Source of the DNA: Sipunculus nudus
Lineage: Eukaryota; Annelida; Sipuncula; Golfingiida; Sipunculidae
DNA length: 64,000 bases
Assembly (NCBI GenBank): GCA_026874595.1
Contig: CM049320.1
Coordinates: forward strand, 18,612,988 to 18,676,987
Direction: 5' to 3'
The position numbers and the translations under genes are program-made. Each line of letters starts with the position of its first letter. Position 1 is the stretch's first letter. This document shows, piece after piece, positions 22,689 to 36,479 of this stretch. A model generated the notes under the pieces. That model saw only the letters and a program-made list of their open reading frames with translations. It had not been told where the DNA came from and ran no database searches.

Positions 22689-25320
22689 ATGAATGTATTT
22701 TTGTTTTAAAGTTGTTTTATTTTTCTCTTCTTTTTTTCTCATCAAGACTAATGAGAGACCTACATCGTGGCCTAAGGATAGTTAACGACTCCCTCTTGAG
22801 GCACATGCTTGCCGTCCATAAGATGCAAAAAGTGCGAGCTACGATGAATCACTCGGTTGGATTGGAGACACAGGTATTTATTAATTAAATTATACTTAGT
22901 ACAGGATGTTGATGGTGGTAGAGGCATAGGCCTGTATAATAAGAATGAAAAAATGATAAGTCTTTTCAACTGGAATAGCATCGGGTAGAGCGCATATATC
23001 TCCACCAGGGTCTTTTCTGACCCATGACAAACCATGTGCGAGACCAGATCACGAAAAGTTTAAATCTTAGCAAGATAAACTATAGCCCATTTTGTTCCTC
23101 TGTACCTTCTCCATAAGATGATCAAGTCATCTGTTATCTCAGATGTGTCAGTATGTCCGTCTGTTTGTCAGTTATCGTCAATTAACCTCAATGCTTGATC
23201 TGTTGTCAAATATATAGAATCCTAGAGGCAAGTATTAATGATAAGTCACTCTGAGTGTTATCCTGTTAATACAACACGTAAATTTGTAAAACCTGAAGTC
23301 TCTATGAGTAATGAGGTCAAGGTCATAAAAAACCACAAAATGTTTTTTCTTCATATCTTTGTCCTCGTATTCGCATAAACTGTTGCTCATTTTAATTGTC
23401 ATTCTGTAACCTTTTCTCTGATGAAGCTCTCTGCCTAAATCTTCTGTTATCATGGTTACCAATTTTCAAAAGAAAAATCAGACCCATTGTTTTCGCATAT
23501 CATTTCTTTTGTCACTTTTAAAGCTTTCATTAGGCAGCATTAAATCTGGTTTACTCAACACCAAATCTCCCCAAATCTCTTACCTGTTCTCTTCAAACGA
23601 GATATTACGAGATAGCACGATTTTGCTCTACAGGCCAGAATTCTCGAGCAATCGCTCTGAAAGTTATACAATTGATAGACAACCAAAACTCCTAGAAGCC
23701 TTTCTTTTTTTATTCAGATAGATCAAACGTCAAGGTCACCGGAGCTTCGTCAAATGTTGTTCTATCTACAATTTCTAAATATAGCTCATTTAATTTGTAT
23801 ATGGATTCCCCATTATGAGGTCTACCTGTCACCCAGATTCTGTTAGACTGTCATCATGTGTGTCTGTTTGTCTGTTGTTGTGAATTTCTCCTGTCTGCTT
23901 TTTCTTTGGTCTGACATACGTCGTTATGGAGTCCACATTGTTTTGGCAATGCTTTTGACAGGAAAACCAGGATATATGTTTTTTCTCCTCCGGTCGTCCG
24001 CGACTTTACAGTGTTAGCATAAGTACATAAAATGATATTGTTTCTCCTCTCCCAGACATTGCTCATTCGAATGACAGTTTTCACTGTCTCTCTGTCTTCT
24101 GTGTTATTTCAACTTCCGGCAAGCGGAAAGGTCGTCTAGTTTATAACTATTTCCCTTTTTTTTGTTCTTTAGACATCCGTCCATCAGCCAGGTCGCTGTT
24201 GACAATAGTTACCATGAAAGCTGGATGTGTTTACCTGCATCCGACTTGGATTGACTTTATCTCTTTTAATCTATATCTGACAAAAAAATCTGCACAAGAA
24301 TAGTATGTAATTGATTTTTTAATTTCTGTATATATTCTCTATCTTTTCCTGCTGATTTTCTCTCCAACTCCCGGGTCAAATTGGGTTGCAATGGATGAAA
24401 ACAGTTCTTGTAAATTTTAGTTAAATTTGCCATGGCGATATCTTTTAAAAGTGAATTAAAAATAAACATTTACACTGCTAGACTCACATTAAAGAACGCG
24501 ATTGTCGGATTAAAATTAAGAAAATAATTCTGGTATTTTAAACAAAATTTTGATTTATATTATAGTGCATTCGTCCCAGATACAGATATCTTTCGTGTAA
24601 CTGCTGCTTTGTAAAGCAATAATTTCTAGATATGAGCACCAGCAATGTTTGTAATTAGACCAATGAGAGCGCGGTATCGCATTGTGCATCCAGATCCAAA
24701 TTTAAAAATGCGACACCCCCTCTCGTTTGGCTGGCAACATTGTTTTTTGCATGGTTCAAGGCCAAGATCTGGTGTAATCAGACCAGCAAGAGCGGGTGTG
24801 GCATGTTTAGATTTGTAAAATTAACACCATCAATAAATCGGAGAAAAATTCTGAATTCAGTGTTTTCAGTTCACACACCGTATAACTAAAAAAACAAAGA
24901 GATAACTGTTTGAAGGAATGATTTCATTAATTCTCCGGGGTGACCTGGCTTCTTATATCAGACTAACTCCATTTCAAAAGACGAAGAACTAGGGATCTGA
25001 ACGTCAATGTTACGACAAGGCCAATTATGAGGTGACTGGAATGTTTAATGTTTTACAACTCCCCCACTGTGTTCATCATAAATCCATTCTTTCAAATGAA
25101 ATATATAAATAATTTGAATTATAGACTTTGGTTCCGTTTATGAGTTTACTATTAAAATATATCTAAATGGTTTGAATTAACATATACCTTATTTTTTTAA
25201 CACCTTGTACTTAATTGATATATGTATATTTGATATGTATCACACAGACAATAAACGGTATATATTATACATATATGTATAAATATGTCTGTTTTATCCC
25301 AATTTTGACTACCCTCCACG
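20330..25320. other. Intergenic, microsatellites only
   Basis: No supported gene. A (TA)n array of about 73 bases occupies about 21,686-21,759 and a shorter TA tract lies at about 22,664-22,688. A 128-codon plus-strand ORF at 22,205-22,591 and a 64-codon minus-strand ORF at 21,372-21,566 lack recognisable domains. Confidence 0.45.
21686..21759. repeat. (TA)n microsatellite
   Basis: An almost pure TA dinucleotide run of about 73 bases. Confidence 0.95.
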
Positions 25321-25327
25321 CCTGTCA

Positions 25328-27220
25328 CCCCCCCCCCCCCCGCGCCACCCTTAGGAGTCATCCCCCAACCCTTGAAGATAAATTGACGCCACTGAGTAAA
25401 TTCATTTTAGACACTATCACAACGATATTGTAATGATAGGTCCAATTTTTTCAACCCAGATGACATGTGCAACATCAGTGTGAACCGTGTATTGGGTTCC
25501 TATGCCACTACAACATTGCAAACACGCGAATCGTTGGAATAATTTTTGCCAGCGTGTAATATCAATCATTTTTACTGCAATCGTCGCGTTATCACTTGAA
25601 TTTTGGCTATGCTGACTGGGTGAGCAAGGATTTTGTTAGATTTTGTTTAAGCAGGCCAACTTTGGGGAGCAATTGGCTGATTGGCAATAATTGATACAAG
25701 AAGCTGATCCTTGCATAGGGGAGACCTGGGGGGTCCGGGCACCCCCTTTTCAGCTTCAGCATTTTTTAAGGTTTATAGGTCGTCTGGAATCCTCTTATCT
25801 TTTCGGGACTTATAGACCTTTTTTAGATTTTGTGATTATTCTGCCTAATTTGACCCCTCCTATTCCTAAATCCTGGAATCGCCCCTGGTAACACCTACCA
25901 CTGAGTCTGTAGTCTGGGGGCTGTACTGTCTCGCTGAACTAAACATATGGGAGGGGCTAAAATATAAGGCCAGGGAAAGGCCACCTAGTACTTCTGACGT
26001 CACTCGATAATACCTTCAGTTAGGCTAGGATGTGCGGCGCTGACCGTCCAACAGCCGGTAGACCTTAACAGTCGATGAATTAGTTGGCCAGGGAGCCGTA
26101 AATTAGTTATATTATTTGCTGCAAGGTGACAGTATATACCTATTCGAAGCGTTACAACACAGCAAAAGAAAATTCGATGGCTGAAATTTGATTATATAAA
26201 ACAAGAGCGCAAAAATTTTTTTTCGTATACCGCATACCTAGCGCAGATTTTTATATTAGGTGTATATATAATCTGTTTATGTTGTCAAACAATATGTGTA
26301 AATAGACCTATCCCTGCCCGTCTACCGAAAAACTATTGCGACAACACTTTAAACCATAAGACTGAACTATGAGCGCTTAAGAATATGTCATGTCTAAACT
26401 GAGATATACGTCAAAGTGATACCACGTGCTTTCATTGATATTATCACGTGAAACACAAACTATTGCTCCGGTGCAGATCTCAGCATAGTTTTCAAGCTCT
26501 ATGTGCATGAAAATACAATTCTCATAGTCTAATCATAGGCATGTAGAAAAACAATGCTTGCAAGGTTTTTGTCTTAATATTTTCTATATCTATATTTAAT
26601 GAGTGTGAACGCGAAAAAATAAGATTTTGTGTCATATACAAGCCACAATAAAGCACTTGATGAAAAATTAATATCAAACAATCATTCCAGTTATACCATG
26701 CTAATACAGATTTTCACGGGCCTTTTGGAACCATGAGCTTTCCATATATAAAAAGCAATTAGTTGATGTGCATTCCCGACCAGATGCAAAGCTCGGTAGG
26801 CGTCGCTTCACCAGAACAGTTTCAGGTGATGAAAGTGAGAGTGATGCATAATAGTGCCTCATGATATTTGTGTGTTACATTAGGAAAGGCGAAATTTGTC
26901 TGGATTCCGACTTCTCAGCGTACTACCGAGTTGGAGCGAAACGGAAAGAGAAACAGATGAACAAGCTGATTGACAGATTCATTTAGGATGCCTGTTACAA
27001 GGGAAAATATTTTGATGTCCCGGTCAATGATCTAAAGCAAAATATTGATTTATTTTATAGTTATGAAATTATATTGAAGCACCTTACCAGTTTTAACAGC
27101 TGCTTCAGATGATCTGATCTGGACAACCGGCAGAATTAGAACCTTTTTCCATGTCTGCATGGGTGTGGGTGATTTGTGTGTATGTGTGTACATGCACCGC
27201 GTTGAAACACTGCAGTAAAA
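25328..27220. other. Intergenic, no recognisable gene
   Basis: Begins with a 14-C run (25,328-25,341). The plus-strand ORF at 25,691-25,891 ends in a phrase-like repeat remnant and has no domain. Nothing else is supported. Confidence 0.4.
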
Positions 27221-27767
27221 TACGTATATGACGCCTACTGAAGTGTTTTTGTAGGAGCAGCACTTCAACTGAAGTATTATGTGGACAGGTACTGCAGTAT
27301 AAGGTGAATTAATAGGCCTGCTACAGTAATTCTGCAGAAATATACTTCAAATACTTCAATGTATCAAGAATACCACAGTGCGGTCCTTTACTGTGATATA
27401 CATGCAGCACACATCCAACAGTACGGAACTGCAGTCCAATAGTAACTGTAGTGCATATCCTTCATGTGTTATAGCGCTGTTTGGCTTTTTGGAGCAACAA
27501 AAAACAAAAGCTTGTCTAATAAGTGATAGTAACACGTATTAATACAGATACATGTGTCAAGTCAAATTCTAATCACAATTAAGAGCATAATTTTGTGGTC
27601 ATAAATTAACATATTACGTGGGTTTACAAATTGTCTTTTTCAAGTCCCGGGGGTAATAGTAAACATGCATATATGACATTAGCATTGTAAAGTTTTATTA
27701 TCTTATATTTCTCACTGCATTTTTATTTCAACTGCAACTCGCTCACCTCACTAGCGCCACCTAACAT

Positions 27768-28690
27768 GTGGCGACCAACACTGAGTGTTTGGGTCAAATT
27801 TTTTACGTTTTTGATACAATAGTTTTACCAGTGTTGAAATATGGTGGTGAAATATGGGAATGGGGTGATTGCTGTGACCTTAAAAGATTTCAAACAAAGT
27901 TTTTTAAATTTGTGTTGAAACTGAGTTCATCTGCACCTACTCCTACTGTTCTAGGTGAATAAGAAAGTTTACCAGTTAAAATACATTGCATTATAAGTTT
28001 GATCAAATATTGGGTCAAGGTACTAAACATGATGAGCCAAAAAAAAAAAAAACAAGCATATTATTGTATGCACCAACTAGATAAAGCTGGGAGAAACAAC
28101 TGGGTCACAAAAGTGAAAAATATTATTTTCAGATATGGATTTGGATTTGCCTGGATCATCCAGGATATTGGTGATGTGAATATTATCATATTTTTTTTTT
28201 TAGCAGATAATCTATGACCTAGGCTTGCAAGAATGGCATGAACAAATGGCCAACAATAAAAAAAAAAAAGAAAAACAACTTCAAAACTATATGTAATCCT
28301 TACTGGAAATAGTATCAGTCGTGTGTACCTAGTATGAGATATAGACCAAATCTGTCAAGACAAAGGTGTTCACCACATGATTTTGAGATCGAAATGGGTA
28401 GAAGACATAATATTTTAAAAGCAAAAGCATTTTTATAAAGGACGTCATTTTATATGTGACACTAAGCAGAAAATATTTAAGAGAACACATGGTTCAAAAC
28501 AAAATGGATGGTTTTATCCAGCTTATGTCCTGTAAAAATAGTTATACCATAAATAATCTAGCTATGTATATATACCACTCCTTCAGAAAAAGGGAAATGT
28601 AAATTGATTAAGGCGTAGGGTAACAGCTACTGTGCACCAGTATATGGAGATCTATATACTATTAGTTGAATTAATGTATGTTTTATTATT
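27768..28690 (+). mobile_element. Decayed LINE, region downstream of the reverse transcriptase core
   Basis: The plus strand reads FDTIVLPVLKYGGEIWEWGD, then L.RFQTKFFKFVLKL and TPTVLGE. This is the conserved IVPVLLYGSEVW..FH.KFCK..L....TP...GELGR region found after the RT domain of many metazoan LINEs. After a stop at about 27,960 the same homology continues in frame (IKYWVKVLNM, WVTKVKNIIFRYGFGFAWI). At about 28,334 it resumes in another frame as SPHDFEIEMGRRHNI, before several stops. The 3' end fades into ATT-rich sequence near 28,690. The copy is broken by stops and frameshifts and cannot encode a working protein. It differs in motif from the fragment at 1-200. Confidence 0.85.
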
Positions 28691-28699
28691 ATTAATTTT

Positions 28700-29707
28700 A
28701 CTAAAGATGCACTTAATATTAATGGTAGATATATTGCCTATATATTATAAATTACCCTAAAATCAACATTTACGATACGCCACCTCTGCAAAAACATACC
28801 AGCTTAAAACACCACTGAACTGCAGCAGTAGTTATGGTAAAACATTATAAGTGTGATGTTCTGCCTGTAGAGGGCAGCACATTTATCAAGGTTGTCGCAG
28901 GAGTTCCATGACTTCGGATCGAAACGTGTTCTACATGTGGCTAATGGGACGGAACTTTCCAGATGTTGTTAAAACAGTGTACACACGGTATCTTATATAA
29001 CTTTTGACTTACAAGGTTGTCTGTTCATGTATTATTTTTAGTATTAGATATGTTCTAGCACATTTTATTTTTGCATTTTTAATTACCTAGTTGAACACCA
29101 AAGATTTGTGTATTTTTTTATAATAAATATTATAAATAAATATTATTGTAATGGTTCTTTGGGCTCTCCGAGAAAGTTTGTAAAACGCTATAGCGGTCCA
29201 CTCGGGCGTGACTGGAAAGAAACAGAAGAATAAAGACACAAGTACCGGGAGCTGCAGCTGCTATCCCCCTAGGTCGAGACATCTCAACCGAAGAGAAATC
29301 AACTGCAGCTACAATCCCCCTAGGTCGACACCCGAGTGCCAGGCATCTCAAAATTGAAGTATCATGAACGGTACCTATTTTTAGCGGACTTTTAGATCTA
29401 CCTTCCAATTTCGTTGAAAGAGACTGTCGGGGCGATGGACTAAGTCCATTCCAATCGCATATGTCCGATGACGTTAAAAACTAGCTAAAGATAGATAGGT
29501 TCTTTGGCCGGAGGCCCACATACCTGTATAAAATAATCATTGTTTCATTCATTCAGTTGTTCAAATGTGTAACGTAAGGCCCAGTGGCATCTCCTGCTCG
29601 GGCTCCTTTTATAACCGCGGTAGAACAAGATATTTGTATTTCTATCAGGACACGTTTTGAAACCAAGGTAACTTGATGCGTTACATATATATATATAAAT
29701 ATATACA

Positions 29708-29738
<31 letters not shown>

Positions 29739-30100
29739 CATACATATATATATATTATGATAATAATAATAATAATACAAAGACCAATCTTTCTGCCATG
29801 TACAAAAACGTTCATTGCAGCAGAACGTGATATCTTCCTGACCAAAGGTGTTGAATGCTTGCATTTTCTTTTTAAGACCGGGCGCTTTTTGGGCCGTCTT
29901 TTGTCGTGGGATGTATATATCTGCATCGGGATATAAGAATCAGAAAACGGCGTCGGCCAGTAGGGAGATCTTATCTTTTCAATTAAACCCGATGTTTTAT
30001 GAAAACTACCCCTTTAAAATGGGCAGTTGATGTGAAATAAGAAAATAACAACTTTTAAAATAAAATTCACATGTCACACAAAAAATCATGAATAACCAAA
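28700..30100. other. Intergenic with complex TA microsatellite
   Basis: No supported gene. TA-rich runs at about 29,683-29,755 are followed by a short AAT tract at about 29,758-29,776. Tyr/Ile-repeat ORFs on both strands come from this tract. Confidence 0.45.
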
Positions 30101-30114
30101 TATCGAAGAAAATA

Positions 30115-30300
30115 AACCATATTTTATTTTAGAACATTTGACTTCTCAATTCCAGAAAATATTTCATCCTTGCTGCACGGAGTAAAAATACCATGGGTAA
30201 CATATCATATATACCATTAAACAGACCGATCCTGAAATTTCACATAAAAAACAAGGGACTCATGGGTCACTGTGTTCCGCAGAAGTTGACCTTGAAGGTA
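30115..30300 (+). repeat. Dispersed repeat copy (relative of 33,777-34,140) with AACAAGGGAC boundary motif
   Basis: Shares CATCCTTG, then a GAGTAA.AATA.CATGGGT.ACATA.CATATA stretch and CATTTCACATA with the tandem pair at 33.8-34.1 kb. It is followed by AACAAGGGACTCATGGGTCA at about 30,252, a motif also found near 39,346, 40,498 and (reverse) 48,045. Confidence 0.55.
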
Positions 30301-30309
30301 AAAATCTAA

Positions 30310-33300
30310 AAAATATATCAAATGGAGATTAAGTCTAGGAGGAATTAGTTATATAGGCCATGGTTGATTAACATGGTTGATGTGTATTGACGAAAACGAA
30401 ATTGTTGCAAATAATATTTTGTGACAATACTATACATTTCCCAATGTTAAAATTGAAGCATGTGAGCATTTTGTGACCATACGATGTATTTTATAACCAT
30501 CATCATTGGTTGGCCTTTTGATAAATTGTTGACAGTTCAGTAGTTTACACATTTATTCAACTGGACATTTTTTTTTATAATATATACATATATATGTATT
30601 ATTAAATGTATGTATTTTTAAAATAAAATGTATAGAATTGAAACATAACTTATGTCCACAGACGCAAGGACTTGGTGGTGTGGATGGGGGTGGTTTGATG
30701 GGATTAAAGTTTAACATCTGGAAAAATGCACAATATATGTTGCTTTCAAATTTCACACTTTAATAGCTTAAATCCATACACATACAGCTTATGAAAGTTA
30801 TTTCAACACTGCTTAAAGGAAAAAAATCATAAATAATACATATTTAATGATAACGGAGAGATGATGGACAGACATAGCTGATTACATTATGTTGTATTCT
30901 CCTGAGGAAAGAATATGTTTTAATCAGATCTTATTTTTTTCTAATTCAATTATTTTTTTTTAAATAAATAAGTTTTACACATTTGCAATAAAAACTAATG
31001 TGCACAATTGCAAAGGAATCAATTGCAGGTTGGGGGGGGGGGGGGGGGGGGGGGGGTTAACAACTCTTCTGCATATGCATATAGGGCAAACAAAGCCTGA
31101 TCTCCCATTCTGCTGAGGCAGGAAAATAATGAACAAATGTTTGTAATGGATCCTCTTTTTATTAAAACATATTTTATTTTAAATTGATATTTCCATACAT
31201 TTCCAATATATATATCTGAATATAAAAGTTGATACATAATTCTAAAATGCATCATCATAAATCTCAATCAGATAACACCATATCATGCAAACAAATGTAT
31301 TTTTATTTTTTCTTCACAAAAATGTATTTTTTAAATTTGCAAAACAATAAATATCTATAAATAATACTTGATTCAGGTTTCAAAATTTTAAATTGTGCCT
31401 TGATTTAACCATAATTTGCTCCATATTTTATAAATTTGTGCATACTTATGGGTTTAATCATTTTAATTTGTTAAAATCATTTAGAGAAAATTGATTTCTT
31501 TAAAAATGCTACAGTAACACAACATCATGTTGTTTAAGCAATCCCATAGACAATCCATCACAATATGACACTGATTATATGTACTGGTGTTTTAACTATA
31601 AACATAATCAATTAATTAACCAAATTAACTAATGAACAAAACCATCCCATATCCGATATCTTGTGCTAAGATAAAATATGACGGGTACACTAAGATATGA
31701 AATTTTAATGTTAAAGATAATATGAAATACAGGCCCCACAAATAAACGCCCTGGCTGGTATTTGAATCAAAACATGTCGAAATTTAATACACGCACATGC
31801 TCTGTTCCCGTATCCATTCATGCCTGTTTATTTTTCGATCATTTATTTTAAAAATTGTAAAGATAAGAATATGCTGGAACTAAAGAAAATGAAATCCCAC
31901 AATGCTGACAATTACTCATCAGTCATAGTTGCTGCCATCTATTAGCTGGTTCTATAACTAAGTTCCACCGGCTTGATGGGTCTTCATTTTATTTATTTAC
32001 AAAGGTAATGTAATTGACGGGTAGATATCATATACACCATGAAATTCAGCTTGATTGCAATAGCTTTAATGCATCATGTTTGGTTTCGGTGGTTTTACAC
32101 ATAAGGAGAAGCTGGCAAATTAATAATTAACATACAGTTGTGTTGCCTGTACCTTTCAAAACAAAGGTCCAGGGGCCCTGTATTCACTTTGTTCAGTGAT
32201 ATGCATGATTACTTGGCGATCGATAAATAACTGTGCAAATTACGTTTCAACATTAATCAAACATATGTAAGAATATCTGGTATGACCTTTTTCATAGATT
32301 TATTATCCCCAGCTGATGGGACTCAGAGCGTGGGAAATCTGAGTGTCACGACCCCTAATTAACTTATATTTGCAAAGCCGAGGGCATTATCATAAAAATC
32401 AGTAGGCTCTATTTCTGTCCTATAAGAAGAACCCATCAACTTGGCTAAAGATTGGTGCGAGTGAAATGCATTGAGATTCAAAATAGGGGTTAGAAGTTTT
32501 AACCTTTAATTTTTTTGCGATAAACTACTTGTTCCTTCTTTCCAGGAAGTCTTTTTTCAAGGCATAAGTCCCACGGCTTAACTAAGCTTATACACATACA
32601 TCAAGAGAAGAACTGCGTGTGTAAATATAGATTTAATAAGAAAAAAAAAAAATAACAGTGAAGATTACCTATGTTTACCACGATACAACTTGGTCTCGGA
32701 GGTCATATGTTCTACATCTCAGTGTTTAAGCTATTTATTTAAAGCCGTTCGTTATTTGGTATTTACCTCGTAACACAACATTGGCATCTTGAGGTTTTAC
32801 TCTTTGAATTACTTTTCGAGGAAAGTTTTGTATTTTCGAGTGGAAACGGCATTACAATCAAGGAAATACAGTACCAAAAAAAATACAATTACTGTAATTC
32901 ACCTTGGGGGGAGGGTTTGCGGGGGGGGGGGGGAATAAGTGATATGAGAATAACAGCAGGGGATCTCCCTCAGTGACTGTAACAAAGTGGGAACACTTCT
33001 ATAGCCGTTTTCCAGTGACCAGGAGTGAGTTGCCTGCATCTGAACAAAGCAAGTGACAATAGAGCCTCAAGAAAAAAATTCAATAACTAGCCTTATTTTT
33101 AAGCTTTTATTTTTGAATTTCAGTTTAAACTAATTAAATATGTATGTTTACATGCTGTGAAAATTAAATCAACATTACTCACATGAAAATAACGTGCCAT
33201 GTTCAGAGTTTGGGCAAAATTTAAGGTACTAATTTTAATTTTTATGCTAATAGCTTGAAAAATTTACATGATTCAGATGTAATTTTGTGTATACAATTAA

Positions 33301-33700
33301 ATTTTAATTAAATAAAGTTATATACTTGGACAAAAAGGTCTCTAGCTTAAAAAAGTTTCATGTTAAGTGAGGAAATATTTTTCCTGATTTTGAATACGTG
33401 GTCCAATATGTAAGTCCTTAACTTACAGAAATTACACTTAACAGTCTTAATTTCTGGCAAGTATAAAGGAAACGTATAGGGAAATACTCTAGGTAAATAT
33501 TTAGAAAAACAGAATAGTAGTTTTGTTATTAGGCAGTCCTGAAGTGTGTTAATAGGTTTTCAATGGAAATTTAAGGTTTTTACTTAATTTCTCTAAAAAA
33601 CGAAGTCGCACTGACCAAGTTTTCCGTTTGATAGGAGATCTTGAGGATAGCTAACAGTATGCAGAATTTGGATAACGGTTTCAAAACGGTCTAGTCTTAC
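30310..33700. other. AT-rich region, no recognisable gene
   Basis: Contains the longest homopolymer of the window, 25 G at 31,032-31,056, and a 13-G run at 32,921-32,933. No coding exon is supported. Confidence 0.45.
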
Positions 33701-33717
33701 ATTTGGACTTACAGCCG

Positions 33718-34140
33718 ACGGACAATGGACCACAACTATAGCTCAGATAAAAATAACCATATATCACATAATAATTCCATATTCCCTTGGGAGAAAACTG
33801 ACTATTCTCCATTCCATAAAAATATTTCACCCTTGTTGGTTGGAGTAATAATATCATGGGTTACATAACATATATTATGGCATTTAATAGACCAATCCGG
33901 ACATTTCACATAAACATATAAAAAAAATAGCCAGAAATCAAACAAATCACACCATATTTCCTTGGGAAATATTAACTCTTCTCCATTCCACAAAAAATAT
34001 GTCATCCTTGTTCGATTGAGTTATAATATCATGGGTTACATATCATATATAATGACATTTTAACACTGAATCAAATTTATCACACAAAAACAAATATCAC
34101 ACAACAATATATGACACAAAATCAAATATCACGACAAAAA
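33718..34140 (+). repeat. Tandem pair of about 185-bp dispersed repeat units
   Basis: Two units (about 33,777-33,965 and 33,966-34,140) share CCATAT, then TTCCTTGGGA, then TTCTCCATTCCA and ATATCATGGGTTACATA. An end motif of the larger dispersed family (GACGGACAATGG..CAACTATAGCTCAG) precedes them at 33,718-33,750. Confidence 0.6.
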
Positions 34141-34373
34141 ACAATATCAAGGTTTACATATCATATAATAACACCATCCATTAAAATATGGCACGTAAAT
34201 ACACAAATGGTAGTATATATAACAAAAAATAAAATCATTAAGTCCCTTGAGCACAACTACTCTATTCAAACCGCCCAACCAAAAAAATCTAAATAGTTCT
34301 GTGGAATGAAATTACAAGGTTATGAGTTACATTTGCTATTCTGATCAGGATACACAGTATACATTCATAAACA

Positions 34374-34958
34374 TTGGGGACGCACTGAAAGGTCCTTCAA
34401 AAATTAAAGCATTGAGCGTTATTTGGCTTGACATTAGTTTCTAAATGACCTCTTCACAATATCACTTGGTGCCTTCAGGCTACTCAAGAAATATGTGTTC
34501 AACCAGAGGTAGTCTCTCAGCGTACCACGTTGTACCGCTTGTGGCAAACTGTACTTTTTGTACGTAGCTTGACAACACTGGTAGTGTTAGCCTTCATAAG
34601 TGATAGTGTAGCGTTTATTAAAACCGGTGATCGGCATTAAGCATAATTGACAAATCGGAAACATATGGTGCTTCTTATGGAAACAGGCATACACATAAAA
34701 AAAGATGATCTATAGAGGTATTAAACATGTTATCAACACAAACACAAACCGAAATTCATAAAATCTCCGGCCAGTTTAACTGGTAAATGCGCCAATTATA
34801 GTGGAGGCAAATATAGAAACTAATCTGACACCAGGCCTCTGAACAGGACCTACGACTATTTAAGGCCGGCGTTTATTTTTCTGGGACATTCTTTTGCCCC
34901 TGCGACCAAATAAGGCAGGTGAATATTTATTGCCCGGCGTCTATTCAAGGAAATAAGG
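34374..34958 (+). mobile_element. TIR transposon family member, 5'-truncated copy 3
   Basis: Homologous to the right-hand part of the full element at 42,265-43,813. Shared text includes GGGGACGCA, GAGCGT.ATTTGGCTTGACA, AACCGAAATTCATA and the terminal GGCGTCTATTCAAGGAAATA, followed by TA. The left two-thirds of the element is missing. Confidence 0.75.
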
Positions 34959-34960
34959 TA

Positions 34961-36470
34961 TGTGGATGTATACAGGTGGTGTTTCTGGTGTTATTCAAAT
35001 CCGATGTTTTCATTTCTTCTTCTGTTAGATCCCTCGTCTGGCTAAGACAAAAGGATTTTTTTTATGCAACGTTTGCAAAATATTCTATTTCCTAATACAT
35101 TAATATACATATGTACTAGACAATATTTATGGATTAAAACATCAGCAATGTATGCCATGTTGGGTAACAATGGTATTATAAGTGTGACTATACTTTCAGT
35201 AGGTGTATGTAACAGTTCATCGAGTTTTTGTGCACATACCCAAGAGGAGAATCACGGCAATAATATGCCTAGCTCCATGCCGGGACCCTGGAAAGAAAAG
35301 AGTAAGAAAATGAATTATTTATATATCTGTTTTAAATATTTGCCAATGATAACATGTTTCTTAAGTCATTTCCCCAAATACCAAATTATTCCTTCTACTG
35401 TACGGGAAGCCAACCTTAATTATTTTGGGGTGCAGCAAAACACCATATAGCCGGGAGGATATAGGACAGTGACCTAATTCCAAGTTTACAAGGAGATATC
35501 TTATTGAACTCCGTGGATGTGCAGTTGGAAGTTTCTAGGAGCAGCTCTACGATTGGTCCCATGCTAATGAAAGGGCAATAGCCAAACGCCAAGCTCAAGG
35601 ATGACAGAAAAAGTGTGTTCAATATAGCTTAGTATGGCTGAAAGTCAATCTAAGCTAAACATACTAGTGGTTTCACCTGTGTTCAGCAACTGATCATGAA
35701 GAAACTAGTTACAATTAACAAACGCACCATGTTTCGGAACATTGGATGAAGACATAATTTTCCAGTATCAAACTTAGATGGAAAATTTGTTAAAATATAT
35801 AGAAATACAAGTGGCACGACCACCCTTTGATAACTGATAAATTTAGTCATGATAAATAAAGATGAGGTTTCAGGACAATAGATGAAGCCACTGCTGAGAA
35901 ACTTACACCTTAACTGCAAATTTGCAGTCTAAAATCAAACCTGGGATCAAATCAAAATTTTCAATTCATATTCAATCCCAATACAAAAACATGTTATGAA
36001 TTATGAAACTATTTCATATAGTAAGGCAAAGCCGACTGACAGATATTTCCAGTTTTACTGCGCAATTGTTCCTTAAGATCAGATAAAGCGCCTAAATTGG
36101 GATAGAGGGTTCTTTGGATTTCAACCCAATAGCCATAATTAAATAGTGCAATAAATATATAATACAAATATTCTTTCTTGGGTGAGGAAAATTCTTAAAG
36201 TCATTAAAACCATAGCCGGGACGGGGGGGGGGGGGGAGGCTGATCACTATTATAATCTCTCTTACAATAGCAAGATCAACAAACTTTACTGATTTTAGTC
36301 ATCAAAGACCAGCAGTCTATGGGATAGACTTTGCTTCTCATGGCTATCGCTTGTTCTGTCCAGTGAAGTGTCCTAGATAATCAGAACCACTGGACAAATC
36401 AAAAACAAGACGACCAGAGGTCACGCGCTTGCCGGAAAAACTCTGAGCCAGATTGGAAGACAGAAAACAA
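34961..36470. repeat. Dispersed-repeat remnants
   Basis: The segment 35,470-35,665 (GACCTAATTCCAAGTTT..AAGGAGATAT, then TATAGCTTAGTATGGCTGAAA) is related to 38,530-38,760 and 41,845-42,035. The 128-codon ORF at 35,064-35,450 runs into this repeat and is not supported as a gene. A 14-G run lies at 36,223-36,236. Confidence 0.5.
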
Positions 36471-36479
36471 GAACATATC

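Noticed and set aside
35064-35450. 128-codon plus-strand ORF
   Set aside because: It runs into dispersed repeat sequence and has no domain.
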